A stretch of DNA of 64,000 bases from Sphingopyxis sp. MSC1_008. GTDB lineage: Bacteria > Pseudomonadota > Alphaproteobacteria > Sphingomonadales > Sphingomonadaceae. The stretch covers positions 224,380 through 288,379 of the forward strand of contig NZ_JALPRD010000006.1 in assembly GCF_023197165.1 (NCBI RefSeq). Reading direction: 5' to 3'. The notes under the pieces are model-generated. The model was not told the DNA's origin and ran no database searches. It saw nothing but the letters and a program-made list of their open reading frames with translations. Made by a program: the position numbers and the translations under genes. Positions 43,455-52,266 of the stretch are shown here, one piece after another. How positions within the stretch are numbered: position 1 is the first letter of the stretch; each line of letters starts with the position of its first letter.

Positions 43455-46259
43455 TTAGAACTTGCCGCGCAGCGTCACGCCATAGGTCCTCGGTTCGGCA
43501 AGGAACTGCGAGAAGATCTGGCGGCCGCCCGGATATTGCGGGTCGGCAAAGGCGGCGGTCGCCGACGTTGCACCTTCCTGGAAGGGCGAGTTGAACGCGA
43601 CCTGGGCATATTGCTTGTTGAAAATATTCTGGCCCCAGAATTCGATTCCCCATTTTTCGTCGGGGCCGCGAATGCCGATGCGCGCGTTGAACAGCGCATA
43701 ACCATTCTGTTCCTTCTGCGGGAACAGGTCCGACCCGGTGTTGTAATCGCCGGTCATGCGGCCATCGACATAGACGAGGCCGGTCAGCCCGCTGCTGCCG
43801 ATGTCGGGCGTCCAGGCGACGCTGCCGGTCGCGACCAGTTCGGGCGCGTTCGACAGGTTGTTGCCGGGCAGCAGGCGCAGCGCCTGGTCGAGCGGAGCGC
43901 CCGAATCATTGCCCACCAGCTGATTGCGATATTTGGTTTTCGCATAGGTCAGGCCGGCGGTCATGCGGAAGCTGCGTGCCGGAACGAGCGAGGCTTCGAG
44001 TTCGAAGCCCTGCGACCGGACACCATGGCTGACGTCGTCGCTGGGGCAGGCTCCGGTCGTTCCCGCCGCGGCATTGAAGTTCGGGGCGCCGAGGAACTTG
44101 CTCTGGTCGCGGTCGCCGCCGTTCAGGTCGCTGTCGCAGCCGTTGACGTTCTGGACGAGGAAAACGGTTCCGTTGAACGTGTTGAGCTGGAAGCTCGAGA
44201 AGTCCGACCGGAAGAAGGTCAGGCCCAGGCCGAACGGACCGGTCGCGTATTTGGCGCCGATTTCATAGCTGTCGACCTTTTCGGGGTCGAACTGCAACGC
44301 GCCGACCAGCGACTGCGCGCCGCCAGGGGTCGCCGCGAACGGCAGGATCGGCGATTTCAGCGCCGAGCGGTCGAGGTTGAAACCGCCCGCCTTATAGCCG
44401 CGCGAATAGCTCGCATAGACCATCAGGTCGTCGACCGGCTTGTACGACAGGATCGCGGTGCCGGTCCATTCGTCCTCGCTGCGCTTGTCGTTGATCGACA
44501 CGCCATTGAGTTCGGCGGTCGAATTGCCTTGGCAGCCGAGGCCGATCAGGCCGCCCGCGACGGCGCGGATGGTGGCGTTCGGGCTCGACAGATCGTCGAG
44601 CAGCCGGCCCTGAATCACCTGACAGGCTGTGTTGTCGTTGGTGAAGGTTGCCGAGAACTTCTTCTTGTCGTTGGTGTAACGGACGCCGAAGGTGAAATCG
44701 AGCTTGTCGGTGATGTGGAAGATATTGTGCGTGAACAGCGCCCAATTCTTGCCGTTCTGGCGATAGACGTCGTTGATGCTGCCCTTGTCGCTGATCCCGT
44801 CGAGCGCCGCGAGGCTCGCGACGATATCCGGGCCGGCGGGACCGAAGGCGCCCAGCAATGTTGCCTGGCCGACGCCCGGGATGATGCACGACGGGCTGGC
44901 CGGCGAATAGAGGCCCGAAAGCGCCGTGCCCGTGATCAGGCGGCACGCCGCGAACCGGCCATAGTCGTCGCCGAAGCGCAGATTATCGCGCACGCGCAGC
45001 TTTTCATCGGCGTAGAAGCCGCCGACGAGCCAGTCGAGCTTGCCGTCGAACGCTTCGCCCTGCAGGCGCAGTTCCTGCGTGAAGGTGTGGAACTGGCGGT
45101 ACGCGTCGGCATCGGGCGCGCGGTAGAGGATATCGACCGTGCCATAATCGACGTCGCCCGCCTGGCTCGACCGATACTCGCGGTACGCGGTGATCGAGGT
45201 CAGCGTCGCGCCGCCGAAATCATAATCGATCTGGCCCGAGAAGCCGTAATCCTTCGTCTTGCCGGCAAAGCTGCGCCCCGGGGTGACCGAAATGTCGCGG
45301 CTGTAACCCTGGTTGAACGCGCCGACCGACTGGCCGAGGTCGCGCAGTACGTTGATGATGTTGTTCGACGTCGGGGTCGCGCCCGCGCCGACAGTGCTGG
45401 GGGTGTTGAGGTTGCCGATATACGGGTTGACGCTCGGGCCGACATAGGTCGCCGCGCAGCATTCCTCGTCGCGCGAGGTGTAGTCGGCGATCAGGCGGAC
45501 CGACAGCACATCGGTCGGTTCGAACAGCAATTGGCCGCGCAGGAAATAGCGGTCGCGGTTGTTGACGTCGCGATTGTTCGCGGTGTCGTTGTAGAAACCG
45601 TCGCGCTTGACCCAAACGCCGTCGAGGCGCGCCGCGAGCGTTTCACCTAGCGGGCCGGTGACGCTGCCGCCGAGACGCCAATAATCATAATTGCCATAGG
45701 TGACCTCACCCGTGGCGCCGAAGTTGAAATCGGGCTTTTTCGAATAGATGCTGATCAGGCCGGCCGACGAGTTGCGGCCGCCGAGCGTGCCCTGCGGGCC
45801 GCGCTGGACTTCGATCCGGTCGAGTTCGCCGAGTTCGTTGAGGCCGATGCCCGACCGCGAGCGATAGACGCCGTCGATGAACACGGGGACCGAGCTTTCG
45901 AGGCCGGGGTTGTCGCCGACGGTGCCGATGCCGCGGATACGCGCCGAGCCATTGGCTTCCGAGCCGGTCGACGAGACGAGCAGCGACGGCGCGAGCTGGT
46001 TCAGCTGGCGAATGTCGTTCGCGCCGCTGTTCTGCAGCGTTTCGGCGCTGACCGCCGAGATTGCGACGGGGACGTCGGATAGCAGCTGGGCGCGGCCCTG
46101 CGCGGTGACGATGATCGGGGTGTTGTCGCTGTCGTCGGTTGCGGTTTCGGCCGGTGCGTCTTGCGCAAAGGCGGGAACCGAGATCGCAGCGATGGCAAGC
46201 GATACGCCGAGCGCGCTGGTGCGCATAAATCGGGCAGCACGAAGGGAAGATGATTTCAT
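43455..46259 (-). CDS. TonB-dependent receptor 2
   Basis: This 934-residue outer-membrane receptor has a signal peptide (about 1-34, ending AFAQ). The TonB box region is NTPIIVTAQGR. The plug holds GIGTVGDNPGLES and RGPQGTLGGRNSSAGLISI. The barrel ends YGVTLRGKF. It matches receptor 1 along its whole length, for example in the paired cysteines of RNENCCGG versus RDEECCAA. The ATG at 46259 follows GAGAGGAG and excludes seven upstream residues. The terminator downstream suggests the two receptors are separately transcribed. The substrate is unknown. Confidence 0.92.
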   Translation of the reverse strand: MKSSSLRAARFMRTSALGVSLAIAAISVPAFAQDAPAETATDDSDNTPIIVTAQGRAQLLSDVPVAISAVSAETLQNSGANDIRQLNQLAPSLLVSSTGSEANGSARIRGIGTVGDNPGLESSVPVFIDGVYRSRSGIGLNELGELDRIEVQRGPQGTLGGRNSSAGLISIYSKKPDFNFGATGEVTYGNYDYWRLGGSVTGPLGETLAARLDGVWVKRDGFYNDTANNRDVNNRDRYFLRGQLLFEPTDVLSVRLIADYTSRDEECCAATYVGPSVNPYIGNLNTPSTVGAGATPTSNNIINVLRDLGQSVGAFNQGYSRDISVTPGRSFAGKTKDYGFSGQIDYDFGGATLTSITAYREYRSSQAGDVDYGTVDILYRAPDADAYRQFHTFTQELRLQGEAFDGKLDWLVGGFYADEKLRVRDNLRFGDDYGRFAACRLITGTALSGLYSPASPSCIIPGVGQATLLGAFGPAGPDIVASLAALDGISDKGSINDVYRQNGKNWALFTHNIFHITDKLDFTFGVRYTNDKKKFSATFTNDNTACQVIQGRLLDDLSSPNATIRAVAGGLIGLGCQGNSTAELNGVSINDKRSEDEWTGTAILSYKPVDDLMVYASYSRGYKAGGFNLDRSALKSPILPFAATPGGAQSLVGALQFDPEKVDSYEIGAKYATGPFGLGLTFFRSDFSSFQLNTFNGTVFLVQNVNGCDSDLNGGDRDQSKFLGAPNFNAAAGTTGACPSDDVSHGVRSQGFELEASLVPARSFRMTAGLTYAKTKYRNQLVGNDSGAPLDQALRLLPGNNLSNAPELVATGSVAWTPDIGSSGLTGLVYVDGRMTGDYNTGSDLFPQKEQNGYALFNARIGIRGPDEKWGIEFWGQNIFNKQYAQVAFNSPFQEGATSATAAFADPQYPGGRQIFSQFLAEPRTYGVTLRGKF

Positions 46260-46381
46260 ATCGGGCACTCCTCTCAACATTTATTTATTTTTGTTGCGTG
46301 CCGAGCATAACTCAATTGCGCGACCGATCCAGCGGAGGGCACGTATTTGCGTCGTTTTTGGCGGGGTGATGCTTTTTGGCC

Positions 46382-46401
46382 ACAGGCGGAAAAGCGCCTG
46401 T
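46382..46401 (-). terminator. Weak hairpin after pdeM
   Basis: ACAGGCG and CGCCTGT form a 7-bp stem with loop GAAAAG, 18 bases after the pdeM stop. No good T-run follows on the minus strand, so its terminator role is uncertain. Confidence 0.35.
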
Positions 46402-46418
46402 TCGGTGGGGCTTAGGCG

Positions 46419-47135
46419 CTAGCGAGCGGCAAGCGTGCGGCTTGCCGTAGCGTCATCGCGGGCCCGGCCGGGACAGGGAAAGCAGAGCCGGCGGCCGCGC
46501 GCGACCAGCATCGCCTCATACGCACCGGAAAAATTCGCGGCGATGACCGCGTCGTCGACCGCGAGCCCGCCGGTCAGCGCACCGAAGGCGGGAAGGATCA
46601 GACGCTGTCCATCGCCCGCGAAACAGGGGCGCGACACCGCGCGGCCGCGGATGTTGAGCCGCAATTTCGGATGGAAATGCCCCGAAATTTCCGGCCGCGC
46701 TTCGCGGCCTACGCTTTGGTGACGAAAGACGATGCCGTCGATCACCATCTCGTCGGCAACCTCGCCGCCCCACGCGCCGCCGGAGAGTCCGTCGTGATTG
46801 CCCGCGATCCACAGCAGTTTCGCCGACGCCGCTTGCCCGAACAGGCGTTCGGCGACCGCGGGGACGATGCGCTCCGCCGCGCCCCGGTCGTGAAAACTGT
46901 CGCCGAGGCACCAGATCGCGCGCGCGCCGGTTTCGGCCGCGAGCGCGGCGAGCCGGTCGAGCGTGTCGTGGCTGTCATAGGGCGGCAGCGGCTGGCCGAG
47001 CGCGGCGTACCAGCTCGCTTTCTCCAGATGCAGGTCGGCGACGATCAGCGCGCCGTGGCGCGGCCAGAACAGCGCCCGGTCGGCCAGCATCTGAAACTTC
47101 TGGCCTGCAAAATCGAAGGTCGCGGCAGCGGACAT
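46419..47135 (-). CDS. pdeM: Ligase-associated metallophosphoesterase PdeM
   Basis: This 238-residue calcineurin-like phosphoesterase shows the metal motifs DLHLEK, LGDSFHD, GNHD and GHFHPK. PdeM is named for its frequent clustering with an Lhr-type helicase, an ATP-dependent DNA ligase and an exonuclease, and is thought to process nucleic acid ends during repair. The start at 47135 fits the family better than the longer frame. Here the helicase is one gene away; the ligase and exonuclease are not in the window. Confidence 0.9.
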   Translation of the reverse strand: MSAAATFDFAGQKFQMLADRALFWPRHGALIVADLHLEKASWYAALGQPLPPYDSHDTLDRLAALAAETGARAIWCLGDSFHDRGAAERIVPAVAERLFGQAASAKLLWIAGNHDGLSGGAWGGEVADEMVIDGIVFRHQSVGREARPEISGHFHPKLRLNIRGRAVSRPCFAGDGQRLILPAFGALTGGLAVDDAVIAANFSGAYEAMLVARGRRLCFPCPGRARDDATASRTLAAR

Positions 47136-47175
47136 CCGCCCGCTATGGCGGTGGCAGCGGCCCGCCGCAAGCGGA

Positions 47176-48213
47176 CTAACCGCCCGCGGCGACCCCATTT
47201 GCGGCGAAGCGTTGGCCGGACTCGCGATGCGCTCCGTCGGGCAGGTCGAACACGACGCGCTTGTTCGGGAAATCGATCTCGACGCGGTCGAACAGCGACA
47301 GGCTGTCCATCCCCAGCAGCAGCGCCGGCCGTTCGTGCAGGTCCAGCGCGCGGAACGCCTGGCTGTCGGCGAAACTCACCGGCAGGTCATTGACGTCCAT
47401 GCCGTTGATCACGATGCGTTTGATCGCGGTGCGCATCGCGGGCACCGCCTCGCCCGTGACCGCGTCGAGGATCGTCGCCACAAAGGGGAAGCGGTTCGCG
47501 CGCTTGCTCGCAACCAGCTTTTGCAGCGCGATATTGCCGACGCTCGTCTGCGCCCCGGTGTCGACGATCACGTCGATGCGTTTGCCGTTCAGCCGCGCGT
47601 CCGACAGGATCAGGCGTCCCGCCGAATTGCGCGCGGTGACGACGATCGCGTCATCATCCTTGATAAGCGACGGCGCGCGGCGGCGCGTCTCGAGGATCTG
47701 CATGCTTTCCTTGCGGAAATCGATCAGCACGCGCCGCTCTTCGAGCATGTCGACCCCGATCAGCCCCGCGGCGCCGATATGCCGCCCGAAAAAGGCGGGG
47801 GCTTCGACCGAAGCGAGGTGCAGGTCCGACATCTGCAGCGCGGCGACGCGGTAGCTGGGAACCATCGCCGAGCCACCGATCGTGGCGAGCCGCAACTTCG
47901 CACCCTCGGTCAGTCCCAGCCTTTGGGCCAGTTCGCGCGCGATCACCGTCCGCTCGGCGCCCGTGTCGACCAGAAAGGAAAAGGGACCTTTGCCGCCAAC
48001 CATGACCTTCACCGACATGCGCCGGGTCGCGTCGAGATCGAACGGCTGGATGAAGGGCACCACCGTCACCGGCGGCGCCACGACGTCGCTGCCCGCCGCG
48101 GGGGCGGGCGCTGGAACGGTGGGCGGATTGACGGGAGCCGGGGTCGCGCCGATCAGCGCGGGGGCGGCGAGCAGCAGCGCGAACAGGACGGACCGCTGGA
48201 TAGCTTGGGTCAT
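47176..48213 (-). CDS. Retropepsin-like aspartic protease, secreted
   Basis: This 345-residue protein has a signal peptide and two aspartic-protease-type lobes, each with a DTGA motif (FLVDTGAERTVI near 82; VIVDTGAQTSVG near 215). Two lobes in one chain give a complete pepsin-like active site, although the lobes resemble the single-lobe retropepsin family. A Pro-rich linker follows the signal peptide. The ATG at 48213 has a TGAGGA site at good spacing; ATGs at 48222 and 48228 are possible. It lies between the Lhr helicase and pdeM. The substrate is unknown. Confidence 0.85.
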   Translation of the reverse strand: MTQAIQRSVLFALLLAAPALIGATPAPVNPPTVPAPAPAAGSDVVAPPVTVVPFIQPFDLDATRRMSVKVMVGGKGPFSFLVDTGAERTVIARELAQRLGLTEGAKLRLATIGGSAMVPSYRVAALQMSDLHLASVEAPAFFGRHIGAAGLIGVDMLEERRVLIDFRKESMQILETRRRAPSLIKDDDAIVVTARNSAGRLILSDARLNGKRIDVIVDTGAQTSVGNIALQKLVASKRANRFPFVATILDAVTGEAVPAMRTAIKRIVINGMDVNDLPVSFADSQAFRALDLHERPALLLGMDSLSLFDRVEIDFPNKRVVFDLPDGAHRESGQRFAANGVAAGG

Positions 48214-48235
48214 CGCTGGCATCCTCATTATGTTT

Positions 48236-48252
48236 AGGCGTAATCTACGCCT
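48236..48252. promoter_or_regulatory. Palindrome upstream of the aspartic protease gene
   Basis: AGGCGTA-ATC-TACGCCT is a perfect inverted repeat of 7-base arms, 22 bases upstream of the start. Its size and position suit an operator; the binding protein is unknown. It could also be a short hairpin after the helicase gene. Confidence 0.4.
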
Positions 48253-48297
48253 CATCGGGCCTCGCAGCAAGCGAAACGCCGGGTACGCCGCGCCGCC

Positions 48298-50706
48298 TTA
48301 TCCGGGGCGCATGGCTTCTTCCGCCAGGCTGTCCGCCAGCTCACCCAGCAGCGCGTCGTCGATGTCCGCCGCCGCGACATTCTCGCGCCCGATCAGCACG
48401 AGCACGGGGATCGCGAGCGGGCTGATCCGGTCGAGTTTCTGGTGCAGCATCGTCCCCGCGGCGCGGTCGAGCAGGTCGCCGAGCCGCGCCACGTCGGTCA
48501 GCCGCTCGCGCGCATCGGCCCACGCGGCTTCGAGCAGCAGATGGTCGGGCTCATATTTACGCAGCACGTCGAAGATCAGGTCGGTCGAAAAGGTCACCTG
48601 CTTGCCCGTCTTGCGCTTGCCCGGATGTTGGCGCTCGATCAGCCCGCCGATCACCGCGACCTCGCGAAACGCGCGCTTGAGCAAATGCGAGCTTTCGACC
48701 CATTCGACGAATTCCTCCGACAGGATCTCGGCATCGAACAGATTCTGCGGATGCGCGACGGGCCGCAGCGACCAGATCGCGATCGCATAGTCCGACGCAA
48801 CGAAACCCAGCGGCTGCAACCCCGCGCGCTCCATCCTCTTTGTGATCAGCATGCCCAGCGACTGGTGCGCGTTCCACCCCTCGAACGGATAGCAGACGAG
48901 ATAATGATTGCCCTCGTGCGGGAAGGTCTCGACGAGCAGCTCGCCGGGGCGCGGCAGCGCCGATCGCAGTTGCTGCATCTCCAGCCAGAAGCGGACATCC
49001 TCGGGAAAACGCTGCCAGCTGGCGGGATCGGCAAGGAAACCGCGCACGCGGTCGGCGAGCCGCGTCGTCAGCGCCATGCGCGCGCCCATATAGCTCGGGA
49101 CGCGTGCGGGGCGCGTCGTCGCGCGGACATAGAGGTCGGTGTCGCGGATGCTTTCGACCTCGAGGCTGAGCCCGGCGAAGGCGAAGGTGTCGCCCGGAGT
49201 CAGCGTGCTCGCGAAATACTCCTCGACGCTACCCAATCGCCGCCCGTTCTTGAAGCGCACGTCGAGCGTCGGCGCATCGACGATGATCCCGGCGTTGAGC
49301 CGGTGCTGCGCGGCGAGTCGTGGATGCGCGATCCGCCAGCCGCCTTGCCCATCGGGCGCGAGGCGACGAAAACGGTCATAGCTTTTGAGCGCATAGCCGC
49401 CGTCGCGCACGAAACCGAGCAGCCGCGTGAAGGTCGGCGCATCGATCCATTGGTACGGCGCCGCCGACCGGATTTCGGCGAGCAAGTCATCCTCCTTGAA
49501 CGGCGCGGCGCAGGCGAGCGCCATCACATGCTGCGCGAGCACGTCGAGCGCGCCGGGACGAAAGCGGTCGGCATCGCGCTCGCCCGCTTCGACGGCGTCG
49601 AGCGCCGCGCGCGCCTCGAGATATTCGAAGCGGTTGCCCGGCACGATCAGCGCCTTGCTCGGCTCGTCGAGCCGGTGGTTGGCGCGTCCGATGCGTTGCA
49701 GAAGGCGCGACGAGCCCTTCGGCGCGCCCATCTGGATCACGCAATCGACGTCGCCCCAGTCGAGCCCGAGGTCGAGGCTCGACGTCGCGACGAGCGCGCG
49801 CAGCCGTCCCTCGGCCATCGCCAATTCGGCGCGTTGGCGCGCCTCGCGGTCGAGGCTGCCATGGTGGATCGCGATCGGCAAGCTGAGGTCGTTGACCTTC
49901 CACAGCTCCTGAAAGGTCAGCTCGGCGAGCCCGCGCGTATTGCAAAAGATGATCGTCGTGCGGTTTTTGGCGATCTCGTCCATCACCTGATGCACCGCCC
50001 AGCGCCCCGAATGCCCCGCCCACGGGACTGCGCCCTCGGGCAGCAATATGCCGATCTCCGGATCGGCGCCGGCCTCGCCCTCGACCAATGTCACCGCCTC
50101 CGCATCGCCGTTCGGCGCCAGCCAGCTACGATAGGCGGTGGTGTCGGCGATCGTCGCCGACAGGCCGACGCGGCGCAGCCCCGGCGTGATTGTCTGGAGC
50201 CGCGATAGCGCAAGGCTGAGCAGGTCGCCGCGTTTGCCCGGTGCAAAGGCGTGGATCTCGTCGATCACCACGGTCTTCAGATCGGCGAACATCGTGAAAC
50301 TGTCGGGATAGGACAGCAATAGCGACAGCGATTCGGGAGTGGTCAGCAGGATGTTCGGCGGCCGGCTGCGCTGGCGCGCCTTCTTGTCCGACGATGTGTC
50401 GCCGCTGCGGCTCTCGACGCTGATGTCGAGCTCCATCTCGGCGATCGGGCCGAGCAAATTGCGCTCGACGTCGGCCGCGAGTGCTTTGAGCGGCGACACA
50501 TAGAGCGTGTGCAGCCAGTCGGTCGGATTTTGCGCGAGATCGACGAGCGTCGGCAGGAACCCCGACAAGGTCTTGCCCGCCCCTGTCGCGGCGACGAGCA
50601 ACGCGCTCTCGCCGCGCTCGCCCGCGGCGAGCATATCGGCCTGATGCCGCCTGAGCCGCCACCCGCGCGCGGTGAACCAGTCGGTGAAAGGGGTAGTGAG
50701 GGGCAT
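48298..50706 (-). CDS. Ligase-associated DExH-box helicase (Lhr family)
   Basis: This 802-residue SF2 helicase has Walker A ATGAGKT at 40-46, the DEIH box in VVIDEIHAF, motif III SATIAD, and motif VI QRIGRANHR. The Lhr core continues with a winged-helix region and the DUF1998-like C-terminal domain. It unwinds DNA or RNA-DNA hybrids 3' to 5' and takes part in DNA damage response. The start MPLTTPFTDWF is the family start. pdeM, its usual partner, lies beyond the aspartic protease gene. Confidence 0.92.
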   Translation of the reverse strand: MPLTTPFTDWFTARGWRLRRHQADMLAAGERGESALLVAATGAGKTLSGFLPTLVDLAQNPTDWLHTLYVSPLKALAADVERNLLGPIAEMELDISVESRSGDTSSDKKARQRSRPPNILLTTPESLSLLLSYPDSFTMFADLKTVVIDEIHAFAPGKRGDLLSLALSRLQTITPGLRRVGLSATIADTTAYRSWLAPNGDAEAVTLVEGEAGADPEIGILLPEGAVPWAGHSGRWAVHQVMDEIAKNRTTIIFCNTRGLAELTFQELWKVNDLSLPIAIHHGSLDREARQRAELAMAEGRLRALVATSSLDLGLDWGDVDCVIQMGAPKGSSRLLQRIGRANHRLDEPSKALIVPGNRFEYLEARAALDAVEAGERDADRFRPGALDVLAQHVMALACAAPFKEDDLLAEIRSAAPYQWIDAPTFTRLLGFVRDGGYALKSYDRFRRLAPDGQGGWRIAHPRLAAQHRLNAGIIVDAPTLDVRFKNGRRLGSVEEYFASTLTPGDTFAFAGLSLEVESIRDTDLYVRATTRPARVPSYMGARMALTTRLADRVRGFLADPASWQRFPEDVRFWLEMQQLRSALPRPGELLVETFPHEGNHYLVCYPFEGWNAHQSLGMLITKRMERAGLQPLGFVASDYAIAIWSLRPVAHPQNLFDAEILSEEFVEWVESSHLLKRAFREVAVIGGLIERQHPGKRKTGKQVTFSTDLIFDVLRKYEPDHLLLEAAWADARERLTDVARLGDLLDRAAGTMLHQKLDRISPLAIPVLVLIGRENVAAADIDDALLGELADSLAEEAMRPG

Positions 50707-50786
50707 ATGCGGAACGTGGGGCGGGAGAGAGGCGGGTGCAATCTTTCTCTCGTCGTCAGCTGACGCGAGCCACGACATCTCTTGTC

Positions 50787-50861
50787 TCGTCACCCCGGGC
50801 TTGACCCGGGGTCCACAACGACGCCGCGGCTATGGATCCCGGATCAAGTCCGGGATGACGA
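50787..50861. repeat. Imperfect inverted repeat near the helicase 5' end
   Basis: Left arm 50787-50815 and right arm 50833-50861 are inverted copies with four mismatches. The arms are of the GTCATCCCGG-CTTGA-CCGGG type, which is common between genes in alphaproteobacteria. It fills most of the 199-base gap between the helicase and the SRPBCC gene. Confidence 0.75.
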
Positions 50862-50905
50862 AAGAAAATTGAGCAGCGTCCGCTCTCCACCTATGCGGAC
50901 CTTCC

Positions 50906-51373
50906 TCAAAGCCCCGCTTCCATCCCCTTCAACAACCCCCGCCAATATTCCCCCAGCCGCCGCTGGAACAGCATCAGCTCGAACCCGTGCCGCGCGACAT
51001 GTTTCTGCGGGATGCTGTCCCACCCGCGATGCTCGACCGTCACGCGCGTCTCATCGCCCACCGCCTCGAAGCGTATATCGACCTCGGTCGCCTGATCGGC
51101 CTTGAAACTCGGCAGCCGCCAGCCGAACGCCAACCGCTCGCCGGGCAGCCAGTGATGCACCGTGCCGATTTCCCACTCCTTGCCGTCGTCAAAGCGCGTG
51201 ACGAGCCGCCCGCCCGGCCCTTCTGGATCAAATCGCAATGCGCCATCGCCTTTCCGCGAAAGCTGGAACAGCGGATGGCTCTTCCACCATATCCCGATAT
51301 CGCGCGTGAAGGCAGTAAAGGCGACGTCGGGCGCCACACCCACCCGCAAGGCGACGATCACCGCGGCGGTCAT
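50906..51373 (-). CDS. SRPBCC (AHSA1-like) family protein
   Basis: This 155-residue START-fold protein has the Bet v 1-like pattern with IGIWWKSHPLF, GGRLVTRFDDGKEWEIGTV and TRVTVEHRGWD. It probably binds a hydrophobic ligand. Its ATG overlaps the ArsR stop by 4 bases. ArsR-SRPBCC pairs are common in proteobacteria, and the regulator often controls the pair. No enzymatic function can be given. Confidence 0.87.
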   Translation of the reverse strand: MTAAVIVALRVGVAPDVAFTAFTRDIGIWWKSHPLFQLSRKGDGALRFDPEGPGGRLVTRFDDGKEWEIGTVHHWLPGERLAFGWRLPSFKADQATEVDIRFEAVGDETRVTVEHRGWDSIPQKHVARHGFELMLFQRRLGEYWRGLLKGMEAGL

Positions 51374-51696
51374 GCGCCACCCTCGACATGGGCCTTGAAC
51401 GCCGCGAGCTGGTGCGACCACAGCGCCTCGGTCTCGGCGAGCCACTGCTTGAGCTCGGCGGTCGCGCCGTCCTTGAGTGAATAGATGCGCACGCGCGCGT
51501 CGAAGGCTGGATGGCCGTCCTCGACGAGTCCGCCTTCCTTCAGCGCGCGCAAATGGCGGCTCATCGCGGGCGGCGCGAGGCCGAGTTCGCCCGCGAGTTC
51601 GCCCGCGCTGCGCGGGCGCTCGCCCAGCAGTTCGACCGCGCGCCGCCGTTTCGGATCGGCGAGCGCGCCCAGCATCCGGTCGAGCGCGGCGCTCAA
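51370..51696 (-). CDS. ArsR-family transcriptional regulator
   Basis: This 108-residue winged-helix repressor reads LDRMLGALADPKRRRAVELL, then AGELAGELGLAPPAMSRHLRAL as the recognition helix-turn-helix. No CxC metal site is seen, so it is probably not a metal sensor. The TTG start at 51696 overlaps the VOC stop (TTGA); an ATG at 51675 would remove the first family helix. It is coupled to both neighbours and may repress the operon. Confidence 0.87.
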   Translation of the reverse strand: MSAALDRMLGALADPKRRRAVELLGERPRSAGELAGELGLAPPAMSRHLRALKEGGLVEDGHPAFDARVRIYSLKDGATAELKQWLAETEALWSHQLAAFKAHVEGGA

Positions 51697-52166
51697 TCGT
51701 CGAGCCGCGTCTTGGTCGTGAACCCGCCCTCGGCGTCCCACTGCTCGGCGGTTTTCGCCTCGACCGTCACGCCAAAGGTCCAGATATGCCCCTCGGGGTC
51801 CTTCGCGCGGTAGCTGCGGTCGCCGTAAAATTGCGTCTCGGGCTCGGCGATGATGTCAGCGCCCGCGGCCCGCGCGCGGTCGCAGTGCGCGTCGATATCG
51901 TCGCCGACGTTCAGCTGGACGTGCACCGACTGCGTGTTCTTGCCGCCGATCGACTTCGGGCTTTTGTGGTCGTCCGACCATTCATTGCCGACCATCACCA
52001 CCGAATTGCCATAGCCCATTTCCGAATGCGCGAGGTTGCCCGCTTCGTCGAGCAGCACGAACAAGGGTTCGAACCCGAACGCTTCCTCGAGCCAGCGGAA
52101 CGCCGCTTTGCTATCCTGGTAACTGACGGCGCTCGAAAGCCCCTTGCCGCGCGGATGATCTACCAT
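51693..52166 (-). CDS. VOC-family protein (glyoxalase/bleomycin-resistance fold)
   Basis: This 157-residue protein has two VOC beta-alpha-beta modules. Recognisable parts are AFRWLEEAFGFEP, HVQLNVGDDIDAH and YRAKDPEGHIWTFG. Such proteins bind or convert small toxic compounds using a metal site. The start at 52166 follows GGAGAAAGGAC. It is first in the VOC-ArsR-SRPBCC operon. The substrate is unknown. Confidence 0.87.
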   Translation of the reverse strand: MVDHPRGKGLSSAVSYQDSKAAFRWLEEAFGFEPLFVLLDEAGNLAHSEMGYGNSVVMVGNEWSDDHKSPKSIGGKNTQSVHVQLNVGDDIDAHCDRARAAGADIIAEPETQFYGDRSYRAKDPEGHIWTFGVTVEAKTAEQWDAEGGFTTKTRLDD

Positions 52167-52198
52167 GTCCTTTCTCCCGAGTCGTATGAATGATTTCC

Positions 52199-52230
52199 AT
52201 TTCATAGAATATTTCCAAAAAAATGAAAAT
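52199..52230. promoter_or_regulatory. AT-rich inverted repeat in the VOC/glsA divergent region
   Basis: ATTTCAT (52199-52205) and ATGAAAAT (52223-52230) are inverted in an AT-rich 100-base gap between divergent genes. It could be the target of the ArsR regulator in the adjacent operon. No protein data support this. Confidence 0.35.
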
Positions 52231-52266
52231 ACATGCTTTGCGCGTCGATTATGCTAGGCGGGCGCG

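Noticed and set aside
43380..45650. Plus-strand open frame of 756 codons opposite TonB receptor 2
   Set aside because: It is antisense to a full-length receptor; its composition is that of a codon-bias shadow.
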